64,000 bases of DNA. Origin: Hydractinia symbiolongicarpus (lineage: Eukaryota; Cnidaria; Hydrozoa; Anthoathecata; Hydractiniidae). The translations under genes and the position numbers were made by a program. Shown here one piece after another: positions 36,001-44,300 of the stretch (the first letter of the stretch is position 1; each line of letters starts with the position of its first letter). The notes below the pieces were generated by a model. That model was given only the letters and a program-made list of their open reading frames with translations, searched no databases and had not been told where the DNA came from. Location of the stretch: NCBI RefSeq assembly GCF_029227915.1, contig NC_079884.1:3720001-3784000 (forward strand), written 5' to 3'.

Positions 36001-36025
36001 GCTGGTGGATTTAAAATTCAGATGA
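18058..36025 (+). CDS. CLIP4: CLIP3/CLIP4-like ankyrin and CAP-Gly protein
   Basis: Microtubule plus-end-tracking family. Exons: 18058..18081 (tentative start MADESCEF), 18294..18386, 19817..19881, 20137..20480, 21767..21855, 22079..22148, 22505..22608, 29635..29703, 29859..29994, 30578..30664, 30760..30797, 31046..31122, 31433..31555, 31725..31762, 32314..32430, 33988..34096, 34178..34223, 34804..34906, 35585..35630, 35935..36025. All joins are GT-AG and phase-consistent, giving about 622 residues. An N-terminal FFDP/CQDIL segment leads to [10 protein letters not shown] and ankyrin repeats ([26 protein letters not shown]) to about residue 260. Three CAP-Gly domains follow at roughly 274-341, 374-440 and 535-610, each with the tubulin/EB-binding GKNDG motif. 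The linker has a SASSTP duplication. AATAAA lies at 36101. CLIP3 and CLIP4 share this layout; the CLIP4 name is by overall resemblance. Intron 7 carries the Harbinger palindrome. Confidence 0.9.
18660..19075. repeat. Degenerate ~60-bp tandem repeat in CLIP intron
   Basis: Successive blocks share GGCCCAACTATTGACAAAGG, then CTTTTA-AAAACTGTGTCAT and GATGGG at about 60-bp spacing. They diverge strongly and contain small insertions. Probably an old minisatellite. Confidence 0.5.
19363..19540 (+). mobile_element. tRNA-derived SINE in CLIP intron
   Basis: A-box region TAGCACAGTCGGTAGAGCG at 19368 and B box GGGTTTGATCCCC at 19412, spaced as in a tRNA. A body containing TTGGGCAAGAATTTC and a T-rich stretch follow. 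It lies between the second and third CLIP exons. Confidence 0.65.
20751..21108 (+). mobile_element. Non-autonomous Helitron, 358 bp
   Basis: Starts TCTTATATATATGGG and ends with the hairpin GTGGATTTATCCAC, then a short spacer and CTAG. It sits exactly between A (20750) and T (21109), as expected for Helitron insertion into AT. The 3' end matches those at 33594 and 53709. Confidence 0.6.
22768..22770. repeat. TAA target-site copy, left of Harbinger palindrome
   Basis: TAA directly precedes the terminal AGCTAAGGCGCCACGAGG. The same TAA follows the palindrome at 28906..28908 and the solo hairpin at 29000..29002. Harbinger elements duplicate a 3-bp TWA target. Confidence 0.75.
22798..22836. repeat. 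Terminal hairpin of Harbinger arm
   Basis: A 16-bp perfect stem ATGCGCGTGCTATGCA with a 7-base loop, starting 28 bp inside the element end. The mirror copy is at 28840..28878. Just inward lie repeated TGGAGCAAA and GGGACAAAAT motifs and a hairpin AAAATAGAT/ATCTATTTT. Confidence 0.8.
23160..24308 (+). CDS. Harbinger MADF-BESS DNA-binding protein (left arm)
   Basis: A single-exon frame of 382 residues with two MADF domains (about 13-97, [15 protein letters not shown], and 112-197, [15 protein letters not shown]). A linker with KKRREKK, a likely nuclear localisation signal, follows. Near 290-312 is a BESS-like segment ([18 protein letters not shown]), then a proline-rich tail. Harbinger elements encode a Myb/SANT- or MADF-type partner that binds the element ends and carries the nuclease into the nucleus; that role is assigned by family. 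The ATG at 23160 (AAAATGGCGG) is preferred because the mirror arm has GCG where an upstream GTG codon lies here. It ends 110 bp before the convergent nuclease gene. Intact. Confidence 0.85.
   Translation: MADEKKKLSDEEKVTLINFYKANPTLWDSGNIYYKNKDKKEAAKIDLVTEFEGAYSCDFLEKAFHSLRSSMLREVKRNAGSEVPSKKWKFYEQMEFIVTDLTKEKKKAQLSSDELEELIDFYRENPALWNHTLQDYRDRVLREALMVKLSERFDGKYTVNELKTSWHNALTKYRSERNREIGSRSSGAGVNEAYFSTWDHYNQMDFVEITCDMDETVDTMNEDEPRTPAPKKRREKKMTEEQCAKAELWKALTTSITQRADHHEIRPQQASTYGCEAQSAVEKRAQIFGSTVADSLVQCELKDWPRLKKKIMDIFFEYEEQKQHQSMPTNHHARMFAASTFTPYTPSYPMANTYTGMLQSPPLPSQNQPYSPANSSCSNDTF
24419..25690 (-). CDS. HARBI1-type transposase nuclease (left arm)
   Basis: A single-exon frame of 423 residues (DDE_Tnp_4 type). 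The N-terminus is acidic ([12 protein letters not shown]), followed by a helix-turn-helix-like region ([17 protein letters not shown]). The catalytic triad is D175 in [10 protein letters not shown]265 in ITGDDAFPL and E302 in [11 protein letters not shown]. With its MADF partner it would cut at the AGCTAAGGCGCC termini and insert at TAA. No stop or frameshift is visible. The breakpoint of the 12.4-kb tandem duplication (24771) falls inside this gene without damaging it. The start ATG lies 148 bp from the palindrome axis and faces the identical gene at 25986. Confidence 0.9.
   Translation of the reverse strand: MAGINREVILALLLLDEEEEEDREEPPRNCWVQPWLGNRECLGAFHTIFNEIKNDEKKCRGYIRMNNAQFEYLVGLLSEDLQKQDTNMRNSITPAELVCVALRYLATGETFRSLEFQFRVSRKRISAAVMEVSEAIIKRLGPTFLSTPKTQGEWLDISRNFNERWNFPNGLGALDGKHIVIQQPPNSGSHYRNYKGTDSVVLMALVGPEYEFLYVEVGANGRNSDGGIWDQCNLKKALDSGSLNLPEVCNLPGRNNKVPYVITGDDAFPLKNYLMKPYPQKNLTVNKRIFNYRLSRKRRISENGFGILANRWRIFRRPINLEPEKVSTITMATVALHNWQRSKSSVGKIELPIGLVDRENERGEIIEGAWREDTPTGTWFSLSNDIYGNRSSNQAKAIRDEFTEYFVMEGAVRWQWHCARVDI
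25793..25883. mobile_element. 91-bp hairpin spacer at palindrome centre
   Basis: A 35-bp stem starting GGCGCCACGAGAAAC pairs with the far arm except at two A/G differences, leaving a loop of about 10 bases. The outer tips differ (GATGT against AGCTAA). Left-flanking TAA and right-flanking TTA belong to the mirror-image arms. Identical in sequence to the solo copy at 28909..28999. Confidence 0.8.
25986..27257 (+). CDS. HARBI1-type transposase nuclease (right arm)
   Basis: Mirror image of 24419..25690, with the identical 423-residue product and intact D175, D265 and E302. The two start codons are 295 bp apart and divergent, with the 91-bp hairpin between them, so they share a symmetrical upstream region. 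Transcripts from the two arms would be complementary if either ran through the palindrome. Confidence 0.9.
   Translation: MAGINREVILALLLLDEEEEEDREEPPRNCWVQPWLGNRECLGAFHTIFNEIKNDEKKCRGYIRMNNAQFEYLVGLLSEDLQKQDTNMRNSITPAELVCVALRYLATGETFRSLEFQFRVSRKRISAAVMEVSEAIIKRLGPTFLSTPKTQGEWLDISRNFNERWNFPNGLGALDGKHIVIQQPPNSGSHYRNYKGTDSVVLMALVGPEYEFLYVEVGANGRNSDGGIWDQCNLKKALDSGSLNLPEVCNLPGRNNKVPYVITGDDAFPLKNYLMKPYPQKNLTVNKRIFNYRLSRKRRISENGFGILANRWRIFRRPINLEPEKVSTITMATVALHNWQRSKSSVGKIELPIGLVDRENERGEIIEGAWREDTPTGTWFSLSNDIYGNRSSNQAKAIRDEFTEYFVMEGAVRWQWHCARVDI
27368..28516 (-). CDS. Harbinger MADF-BESS DNA-binding protein (right arm)
   Basis: Mirror image of 23160..24308, with the identical 382-residue product carrying two MADF domains and a BESS-like segment. 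Just upstream of the ATG the sequence reads AGCGAAAATGG where the left arm has AGTGAAAATGG, the only difference found between the arms. Confidence 0.85.
   Translation of the reverse strand: MADEKKKLSDEEKVTLINFYKANPTLWDSGNIYYKNKDKKEAAKIDLVTEFEGAYSCDFLEKAFHSLRSSMLREVKRNAGSEVPSKKWKFYEQMEFIVTDLTKEKKKAQLSSDELEELIDFYRENPALWNHTLQDYRDRVLREALMVKLSERFDGKYTVNELKTSWHNALTKYRSERNREIGSRSSGAGVNEAYFSTWDHYNQMDFVEITCDMDETVDTMNEDEPRTPAPKKRREKKMTEEQCAKAELWKALTTSITQRADHHEIRPQQASTYGCEAQSAVEKRAQIFGSTVADSLVQCELKDWPRLKKKIMDIFFEYEEQKQHQSMPTNHHARMFAASTFTPYTPSYPMANTYTGMLQSPPLPSQNQPYSPANSSCSNDTF
28909..28999. mobile_element. Solo 91-bp snapback hairpin next to the dimer
   Basis: Same 91 bp as the palindrome spacer, with TAA on each side (28906..28908 and 29000..29002). 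It looks like an independent foldback MITE of the same family, or a leftover end of a second unit. It carries no coding sequence. Confidence 0.75.
33437..33594 (+). mobile_element. Mini-Helitron with TCTG microsatellite (copy 1)
   Basis: 158 bp, from TCTATATTATAATGCCCG to CTAG, between A (33436) and T (33595). The 3' hairpin CCCGTGGATTTTCCACGGG (33565..33583) lies 7 bases before CTAG. The interior is mostly a GTCT/GTCTGACT microsatellite. It lies in a CLIP intron. Confidence 0.65.
33642..33869 (-). other. Possible acidic exon inside a CLIP intron (copy 1)
   Basis: Minus-strand frame after a CTTTTACAG acceptor, reading [19 protein letters not shown], then [13 protein letters not shown] and an acidic run ([15 protein letters not shown]) to a stop. 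It could be the last exon of a nested gene or a gene fragment. No partner exon was found. It recurs at 46042..46269. Confidence 0.25.
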
Positions 36026-36255
36026 ATTTGGAAGACAAGAGTTTCAAATATTATATTATTTACTACTATTTATTTTATTTTTAATATCATATATACATTT
36101 AATAAAAAAATATTTATCATACAACAGTTTTTATATTTGCCGTGTGGCCAGCAAAGAATTATGTCCAAACATTCCTTACACTCGCGTCAGGAGCAAATTG
36201 ACTCGGTTACCCATCCCATATGGTTTTTCTCCACGGTTTGGTCATTCTTCTTTCC

Positions 36256-36463
36256 CTAGCTTGTTGTCTCGATCAATCTTCGCGCTATTTTATGGTAGCA
36301 TTGGCTCTAAAATTAAACAGAAAGAAAATGAATGTTCAACCACGACAGCTTTAAATGTAACTGAAAGATGCTAGTTATACCTGAATGGAAGTACTATCGG
36401 CGAAAACAATTGGCACGCCCTTGTCCGATGTTTCTCGTATATTGATATCTAACGGTATATCTC
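36256..36463 (-). pseudogene. Orphan last two exons of NUBPL
   Basis: Exons 36381..36463 ([19 protein letters not shown]) and 36256..36306 ([16 protein letters not shown] then TAG) are exact copies of the last two coding exons of the intact NUBPL gene 12.4 kb away. No upstream NUBPL exon exists on this side. The duplication joint at 37170/37171 places truncated transposon sequence immediately upstream. They converge on the CLIP 3' end with 230 bp between stop codons. Without a promoter they should be silent. Confidence 0.9.
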
Positions 36464-36684
36464 CTAAATAACGAACAGTATATTTACATCCTGGGTTTTC
36501 AATCGACAAAAAAATAAAATATCTAAAAAGTAGGCGTTATTAGGTCTGTGCATGGTAGTGGCAATTTTGACACCACTATTTTTTTGTTTTTGCTATCATC
36601 AAATTTAAGGTTTTTATACACTCGCCAAATTAAACCATCTATAACCAAATCGAGGAACCAGATGTTTTGTACAAAATAAATACT

Positions 36685-37105
36685 ACTTTAATTGGAGAAA
36701 CTTTCGCGAATTTACGATTTTTCGCCATTTTCGCGAAAGTTTGTCTCGCGAAAATGTGCGATTTTCTTCATTCGCGAAACTTTATCTCGCGAAAGTTTCC
36801 GAATTTCTTCATTCGCGAAAGTTTATCCAGTAAGCTATTTTATCATTTTTCACCAAAAACGCACAAAATAGTTATAAATCTTATTTTAAGAAAGAAAATT
36901 TATAACATTTTCAATTATGCTAAGAATTTTGAGTTTTTTTTAACTGAAAAATTCTTGTTCGCGAAAGTTTATCTCGCAAAAATTTGTGGGTTTCTTCATT
37001 CCCGAAAGTTAATCTCGCGAAATTTTTCGAATTTCTTCATTCGCGAAAGTTTATCTAAAAAATTTCGCGAATTTTCTATCTCGCGAAAGTTTCTCCAATT
37101 AAAGT
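36685..37105. mobile_element. 421-bp MITE with TTCGCGAAAG repeats (copy 1)
   Basis: Perfect terminal inverted repeats of about 25 bp starting ACTTTAATTGGAGAAACTTT. Direct repeat ATACT flanks both ends (36680..36684 and 37106..37110). The interior repeats the motif ATTCGCGAAAGTTTATC and its complement many times. It has no coding role. It ends 65 bp before the tandem-duplication joint. Confidence 0.75.
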
Positions 37106-37170
37106 ATACTTTTGTTTAAAAGTTAAAATTTATGTAGGTATACGCATCTTACAAAGTCTTCTTTTTTCTA

Positions 37171-38090
37171 ATCCCAAATCCGTTTTCAGAAATTCTTCTC
37201 TTTCGTGACAGTCGATAATTGAAGATGCGTTTGTTTACTGTCAGATTTTTTTGTGGATAAGGCTTCATCAGGTAATTCTTAAGAGGAAACGCATCATCTC
37301 CTGTTATCACATACGGCACTTTGTTGTTTCGACCTGGTAAATTGCAAACCTCTGGTAAATTTAGCGATCCACTGTCTAGCGCCTTCTTTAAATTACATTG
37401 GTCCCATATACCTCCATCAGAATTTCTACCGTTCGCTCCAACTTCCACATAAAGAAACTCATATTCTGGCCCGACAAGAGCCATGAGCACTACACTGTCT
37501 GTCCCTTTATAGTTTCGGTAATGAGACCCTGAATTTGGGGGCTGCTGAATGACGATATGCTTCCCATCGAGAGCACCTAATCCATTTGGGAAGTTCCAAC
37601 GCTCATTGAAATTTCTGGAGATATCTAGCCATTCCCCCTGTGTTTTCGGAGTTGAAAGGAAGGTTGGACCCAACCTCTTTATGATAGCTTCAGATACCTC
37701 CATAACAGCTGCTGAAATTCTTTTTCTTGACACTCTGAATTGAAATTCTAAAGACCTGAAAGTCTCACCAGTCGCTAAGTAACGTAGGGCCACGCAAACG
37801 AGCTCAGCTGGTGTGATAGAATTCCTCATATTTGTATCTTGTTTCTGCAAATCCTCAGAAAGAAGACCGACTAGGTATTCGAATTGAGCGTTATTCATAC
37901 GTATATACCCTCTACATTTCTTCTCATCGTTTTTTATTTCGTTGAAGATTGTATGAAAAGCGCCAAGACACTCTCTATTCCCAAGCCACGGTTACACCCA
38001 GCAATTTCTTGGTGGTTCTTCACGATCTTCCTCTTCTTCTTCGTCCAACAAAAGTAAAGCTAAAATAACTTCTCTGTTTATTCCTGCCAT
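37171..38090 (-). pseudogene. Truncated HARBI1-type transposase with stop codon
   Basis: The duplication joint removes everything after residue 307 of the 423-residue protein, just beyond catalytic E302; the frame then reads six foreign residues and stops. At 37994 an A replaces G, turning codon 33 (CAA, Gln) into TAA. Translation could resume only at an internal Met near 37898. The other transposase copies lack this change. Confidence 0.92.
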
Positions 38091-38385
38091 ATTTTAATCA
38101 CACATGAACTCAATAAAAAACTTAAGGATACGGTATACCCTTTGAGCATGATTTTTTAACTTCGATTTTCGAAATAATCTTGCAGCAAATAAGATGTGGC
38201 GCCACGAGAAACATTTTCATGCGCATGCTATGGGACATGTTGCATAGCACGCGCATGAAAATGTTCCTCGTGGCGCCTTAGCTTTATTTGCTGCAAGATT
38301 ATTTCGAAAATCGAAGTTAAAAAATCATGCTCAAAGGGTATACCGTATCCTTAAGTTTTTTATTGAGTTCATGTGTGATTAAAAT

Positions 38386-39657
38386 ATGGCAGGAATAAAC
38401 AGAGAAGTTATTTTAGCTTTACTTTTGTTGGACGAAGAAGAAGAGGAAGATCGTGAAGAACCACCAAGAAATTGCTGGGTGCAACCGTGGCTTGGGAATA
38501 GAGAGTGTCTTGGCGCTTTTCATACAATCTTCAACGAAATAAAAAACGATGAGAAGAAATGTAGAGGGTATATACGTATGAATAACGCTCAATTCGAATA
38601 CCTAGTCGGTCTTCTTTCTGAGGATTTGCAGAAACAAGATACAAATATGAGGAATTCTATCACACCAGCTGAGCTCGTTTGCGTGGCCCTACGTTACTTA
38701 GCGACTGGTGAGACTTTCAGGTCTTTAGAATTTCAATTCAGAGTGTCAAGAAAAAGAATTTCAGCAGCTGTTATGGAGGTATCTGAAGCTATCATAAAGA
38801 GGTTGGGTCCAACCTTCCTTTCAACTCCGAAAACACAGGGGGAATGGCTAGATATCTCCAGAAATTTCAATGAGCGTTGGAACTTCCCAAATGGATTAGG
38901 TGCTCTTGATGGGAAGCATATCGTCATTCAGCAGCCCCCAAATTCAGGGTCTCATTACCGAAACTATAAAGGGACAGACAGTGTAGTGCTCATGGCTCTT
39001 GTCGGGCCAGAATATGAGTTTCTTTATGTGGAAGTTGGAGCGAACGGTAGAAATTCTGATGGAGGTATATGGGACCAATGTAATTTAAAGAAGGCGCTAG
39101 ACAGTGGATCGCTAAATTTACCAGAGGTTTGCAATTTACCAGGTCGAAACAACAAAGTGCCGTATGTGATAACAGGAGATGATGCGTTTCCTCTTAAGAA
39201 TTACCTGATGAAGCCTTATCCACAAAAAAATCTGACAGTAAACAAACGCATCTTCAATTATCGACTGTCACGAAAGAGAAGAATTTCTGAAAACGGATTT
39301 GGGATATTGGCAAATCGGTGGCGCATTTTTCGTCGACCTATAAACTTAGAACCAGAAAAGGTTTCTACCATCACAATGGCAACAGTGGCATTGCATAACT
39401 GGCAGAGGAGCAAAAGTTCTGTGGGCAAAATTGAGCTACCAATTGGTCTTGTCGACCGAGAGAATGAGCGTGGTGAAATTATCGAAGGTGCTTGGAGAGA
39501 AGATACTCCTACTGGCACATGGTTTTCACTGTCCAATGACATTTACGGCAATCGATCTAGTAATCAAGCCAAAGCAATAAGAGACGAGTTCACGGAGTAT
39601 TTCGTAATGGAAGGTGCTGTACGCTGGCAGTGGCATTGCGCTAGAGTTGACATTTAA
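38386..39657 (+). CDS. HARBI1-type transposase nuclease (duplicated right arm)
   Basis: Third intact 423-residue copy, identical in product to 25986..27257, with D175, D265 and E302 present. It lies 295 bp from the broken divergent copy across the hairpin. It could still supply nuclease in trans. Confidence 0.9.
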   Translation: MAGINREVILALLLLDEEEEEDREEPPRNCWVQPWLGNRECLGAFHTIFNEIKNDEKKCRGYIRMNNAQFEYLVGLLSEDLQKQDTNMRNSITPAELVCVALRYLATGETFRSLEFQFRVSRKRISAAVMEVSEAIIKRLGPTFLSTPKTQGEWLDISRNFNERWNFPNGLGALDGKHIVIQQPPNSGSHYRNYKGTDSVVLMALVGPEYEFLYVEVGANGRNSDGGIWDQCNLKKALDSGSLNLPEVCNLPGRNNKVPYVITGDDAFPLKNYLMKPYPQKNLTVNKRIFNYRLSRKRRISENGFGILANRWRIFRRPINLEPEKVSTITMATVALHNWQRSKSSVGKIELPIGLVDRENERGEIIEGAWREDTPTGTWFSLSNDIYGNRSSNQAKAIRDEFTEYFVMEGAVRWQWHCARVDI

Positions 39658-39767
39658 TTTTATTTTTTGCGAGGATAAATAAAAAATGATAAGATTTACT
39701 GAACGTTTAATATATTTTTCTGATTTATTTTACTCCAGAAAATGTCTGCCAACCATAACGTAACGTA

Positions 39768-40916
39768 TCAAAACGTATCGTTCGAACAGGATGAATTTGC
39801 GGGTGAATACGGCTGATTTTGAGAAGGTAGAGGTGGCGATTGCAGCATACCAGTATATGTATTTGCCATGGGATATGATGGGGTGTATGGAGTAAACGTT
39901 GAAGCTGCGAACATACGAGCATGATGGTTGGTAGGCATAGATTGGTGTTGTTTCTGCTCTTCATACTCGAAAAAAATATCCATGATTTTTTTCTTCAACC
40001 TTGGCCAATCTTTTAGTTCGCACTGGACCAAACTGTCGGCCACTGTACTTCCAAAAATTTGGGCACGTTTTTCGACAGCAGATTGCGCTTCGCATCCATA
40101 TGTAGAAGCTTGTTGCGGCCGGATTTCATGGTGATCAGCCCTTTGTGTGATGGAAGTTGTCAACGCTTTCCACAGTTCGGCTTTGGCACACTGCTCCTCC
40201 GTCATCTTCTTCTCCCGTCGTTTTTTAGGAGCAGGGGTACGTGGTTCATCCTCGTTCATTGTATCGACGGTCTCATCCATATCGCAAGTAATCTCAACGA
40301 AATCCATTTGATTATAATGGTCCCAGGTAGAAAAATATGCTTCGTTTACACCTGCACCAGAGGATCTTGATCCAATCTCCCTATTGCGCTCACTTCTATA
40401 CTTTGTCAATGCGTTATGCCATGACGTTTTGAGCTCGTTTACGGTATACTTCCCATCAAAACGCTCACTCAGTTTGACCATCAGAGCTTCGCGCAACACT
40501 CTGTCTCTATAATCTTGTAGAGTGTGGTTCCAAAGCGCGGGATTTTCACGATAAAAATCAATCAATTCTTCCAACTCGTCGGACGAAAGTTGCGCTTTTT
40601 TCTTTTCTTTTGTTAGATCAGTTACGATAAACTCCATTTGTTCATAAAACTTCCACTTTTTCGATGGAACTTCGCTTCCAGCATTACGTTTAACTTCACG
40701 GAGCATCGATGAACGAAGAGAATGGAATGCTTTTTCTAGAAAATCACAGCTATACGCCCCCTCAAATTCAGTGACAAGGTCTATTTTCGCAGCTTCTTTT
40801 TTGTCTTTATTTTTGTAATATATATTCCCACTGTCCCATAACGTTGGGTTCGCTTTATAAAAGTTTATTAAAGTAACTTTCTCCTCGTCTGATAGTTTTT
40901 TCTTTTCATCCGCCAT
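39768..40916 (-). CDS. Harbinger MADF-BESS protein (duplicated right arm)
   Basis: Third intact 382-residue copy, with the same two MADF domains and BESS-like segment. It carries the right-arm AGCGAAAATGG start context, as expected for a copy of 27368..28516. Confidence 0.85.
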   Translation of the reverse strand: MADEKKKLSDEEKVTLINFYKANPTLWDSGNIYYKNKDKKEAAKIDLVTEFEGAYSCDFLEKAFHSLRSSMLREVKRNAGSEVPSKKWKFYEQMEFIVTDLTKEKKKAQLSSDELEELIDFYRENPALWNHTLQDYRDRVLREALMVKLSERFDGKYTVNELKTSWHNALTKYRSERNREIGSRSSGAGVNEAYFSTWDHYNQMDFVEITCDMDETVDTMNEDEPRTPAPKKRREKKMTEEQCAKAELWKALTTSITQRADHHEIRPQQASTYGCEAQSAVEKRAQIFGSTVADSLVQCELKDWPRLKKKIMDIFFEYEEQKQHQSMPTNHHARMFAASTFTPYTPSYPMANTYTGMLQSPPLPSQNQPYSPANSSCSNDTF

Positions 40917-41308
40917 TTTCGCTATTTTCTCACTAGCTACTCTTCACTTGCAGTTCAACTTCTCAAGAAAAAAACTTGTTTATATCTTTCTGTGATTTGA
41001 TTGGTCAATAAAATAATGCCTCAAATAATTTTGTAAAATATTTGTTGCAGAAGGTGGGGACACGTGCAACATTTGCTCCACAACAAATTTTTCAGCACAT
41101 TTTGTCCCCGGAGCACGGGAGCAAAATAGATTCAGATCTATTTTGTCCCCGAAGTTGTGGAGCAAAATGTTTGCTCCATGCAACATTTTTTTGCTGCATT
41201 GCAGTGAAAAATAGGCATGGGACACGAGTAATTTTTTTTATGCGCGTGCTATGCAGCAATGTTGCATAGCACGCGCATGAAAATGTTCCTCGTGGCGCCT
41301 TAGCTTAA

Positions 41309-41399
41309 GATGTGGCGCCACGAGAAACATTTTCATGCGCATGCTATGGGACATGTTGCATAGCACGCGCATGAAAATGTTCCTCGTGGCGCCTTAGCT
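41309..41399. mobile_element. Solo 91-bp snapback hairpin, duplicated copy
   Basis: Same as 28909..28999, again with TAA on both sides (41306..41308 and 41400..41402). Confidence 0.75.
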
Positions 41400-44300
41400 T
41401 AACAGTTTCTGCCGTTGGGAATTTTTATGGAAAGAAATTTTTAGGTATCTTTTTCTCGTGATTGTGGGCCCTGTTTGCAAAGTTAGGTTCTAAAACATTT
41501 TGTAAAATAAATCACAAAAATAAATTTGGCGAAGGTATAAAATAAAAATATTTTAAATCATCGTTCTCAAAAAAATTTTAAAATGCAAATTAAGATAGAT
41601 ATTACAGATTCCGCCTTCGCTGGCGGAAATCAACAATAGTGCAGTATTTTTGTGAGCGCTCTAAATTGAAAAAATGTGTTTTGCATTTCGGATAAAAGAC
41701 CAGAAAAGTTTCTTTCGTCTGAATCGCAAAAATATCTTCCAATTTCTTCTCTTATTATGCCACATCTTTTTTTTGTTTTTTTAGATAATAATTTTTTAAC
41801 AAATTAATTTTAGAAACCTTGTTTCTTGGTAATATCTAATATAATAGTAGGCTACTTCTGTGTGTCTTTCTGTGACTTTTTGAAAGTGGAGTATTTCTAG
41901 AAAATGTTTTTTAGTAGATTGTTTACAGGCAGCATGTAAACAAATATCGCCAATTTTTTTGTATATTCACTGCGACGTCAGCAACTACATTTTTTCATTG
42001 TTCTAATGTATACATTTATATCCCACGACTTTAGAGTTTAAGTCTATCCACACTCCAAGCTTTGGGTTTGGAAATGAACGATCAAGTAATTGTGGCTGGA
42101 AAGGTATAGTTTAATTTAAAGATTTTAATTGTACCGTTTTTAAGGCAAAAATTAAAGCTGTTCTTACAACATTTAACTATATGATAAACAATAGCAATCA
42201 TGCTATTTTAAGCAATATTTTGCCATTGAAAAAGTGACTAAACATACCAGTATAACAGGTTGGTATGTTGAGATTTTGCGGTTCAACGGAGTTTGCATCT
42301 GGTCAGTGGGCAGGTATTGAGTTAAATGAACCAGTTGGTAAAAATGATGGTTCCATCGCAGGAGTAAAGTATTTTGACTGCAAACCGAAATATGGTATGT
42401 TATGAATTTTGAATTTATTTTTATTGAGTATAGATGATGTACTTGGTGAAATAAATTGAATAAAGAAAACATTAGGATAACTGCTAACATTGGCCCGTTC
42501 ATCCTATTAAGTTCAGTTGGCTCAAATGGGGAAAAATAGGCATTCTCCCCAATAGGTGGCTTTCACGATTTATCCCTGGAGACAATCTTTTGTAATTAGA
42601 AAAGGATCCTAGGAGAATTAATGTTATTGTGTTCTCTCCCTTCACTAACATTTTGTATGAAACAGTACTACTAGCAAAATGTATAAAGGCCGTCTTGAAA
42701 CATTTTAAATTGATTCTCTGCGTTTAAAAATTTAAAAATTGATGTCAGAAAAAGGTAACGAAAAAATTTAGATTAAGTAAGCGAAATTTGCCACATTCAT
42801 GAGAGTTTATGTCGCGAAATTCTTATTGGTTCTCAAAAGTTTATAAGCATTAAATAAAAAAATTCTTTTAATTTGCCAAAGTTAGTGTTTGTAGAAGTAA
42901 AATTGACTCTTCGCAAAAGTTCTTGTCCGGGAAATGCAAAAAATTTCGCAAATTTTCTCTGTTAAATGTTTTTTTAGGAATATTCGCACCGCTGACACGT
43001 GTAAACAAATACGATGGAACATTACCAGTTCCACTGGGAATTAATGGTTCACGAAACAGTTCAAGTAAGTTCCTCTTTTCTTTGGGAGATATCTCAATGT
43101 GTATAAATGCTGTTTCAAGATGCTTCTGTTTATACTGATAACCTTCTTTCTTATTTTAGTAGCATCTTCTGCAGATTCAAATAGGCCAAACTTAGAAGTA
43201 AGTGCATCAATGGAGAGACGGAGAAAGATTTCTAAGAGTTTAGCGTAACTAATTTAAGCTTAACCGAAATTCGAAAGTTTGTTTTTGATGGGAACTTCAG
43301 AAAAAGAAGCGCCAAAACTCTTTTCACATTTCTAACTATAATAATTAAGTCGAAATAATTATTTTTTAATTTGAGTTAAGGTGCATGAAATTTCCACCTT
43401 ACTTAACAATACTTGTCATACCTTATTTTGCTCCAAACCTTATAGATAGGTGAAAAAGTGGTTGTTGCTGGTCAGAAGATTGGTATTGTACAATTTGTTG
43501 GTCCAACCAAGTTTGCATCGGGGTATGTGTACTACTGCATAGTCATGAACCTTCCTAAAGCGGATATATGTGCAAAAGTGTCCCCTTTATGCAAACAGAG
43601 AGATTTTTCTAGAGATATGTTTTTAATTATTTGACGTAAAATTAAACAATCCCGAATGTTAGTGTCCGTTATACAGATGTTACGGCTTCAGGCCATATTC
43701 ACAGATTTCACAGCAGCTGTTATCAGATAGGCGATTTATTGTTAACCTTTAACAGCCATTTTTTCAAAAATCAGGACGCACAAAGATGTGATATGGCCAA
43801 ATGGTGACTAACAGAGAAAATTCCCTTCTTAGAATTTGGGTTGGTGTTGAGCTCGATCAAGCGGCAGGGAAAAACGACGGAGCGGTATCTGGTGTTCGAT
43901 ATTTTGAGTGTAGTCCGAAACATGGAGTGTTTGCGCCGTTGAATAAAGTTAAGAGGTGGGAAATAAGATTTTCTTTTGTAGTTAAAACAGTTTATTCATT
44001 CTGAGTTTTCAAATTATAATAATGCGCAAAATGGTACAATTTTTATGCGCAAAACATGCACGATAACTAGTACTGGAAAAAATGAAATTATGATTCTAAC
44101 AGCAGACGTGTTTTTCAATTTCAGAATTTATGGTGAAGAAGAATCGTTTCACGATACTGTCAGTAAGTGAGACATTTCTTTTAACAAGGCCTCTTCACAA
44201 TCCTTGCATTACACATCATGTTAAAGGATTTACAGGTTTTTTCATACCATACAATCTATTTAAATTGCGAGTTTCCCTTACTAACATTAAAAATATTTAC

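Larger units (their letters stand above)
24771..37170. repeat. Tandem duplication, copy 1 (12,400 bp)
   Basis: Every feature from the left-arm transposase to the NUBPL tail recurs exactly 12,400 bp later in the same orientation. I noticed two differences: 25594 G against 37994 A, and 33380 T against 45780 G. Copy 1 ends CTTTTTTCTA, directly joined to ATCCCAAATC at 37171. The unrearranged flanks (24770/24771 and 49570/49571) share no microhomology at the joint. Confidence 0.93.
37171..41305. mobile_element. Harbinger palindrome, second copy, left arm truncated
   Basis: Left arm remnant 37171..38192, hairpin spacer 38193..38283, complete right arm 38284..41305, then TAA. The left terminus and left MADF gene are missing, so this copy lacks one outer end. 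Confidence 0.9.

Noticed and set aside
36144-36374. Plus-strand open frame between the CLIP 3' end and the NUBPL tail
   Set aside because: Antisense to the NUBPL last exon, with no independent support.
36667-37119. 150-residue open frame (copy also at 49067)
   Set aside because: Entirely a translation of the TTCGCGAAAG-rich MITE.
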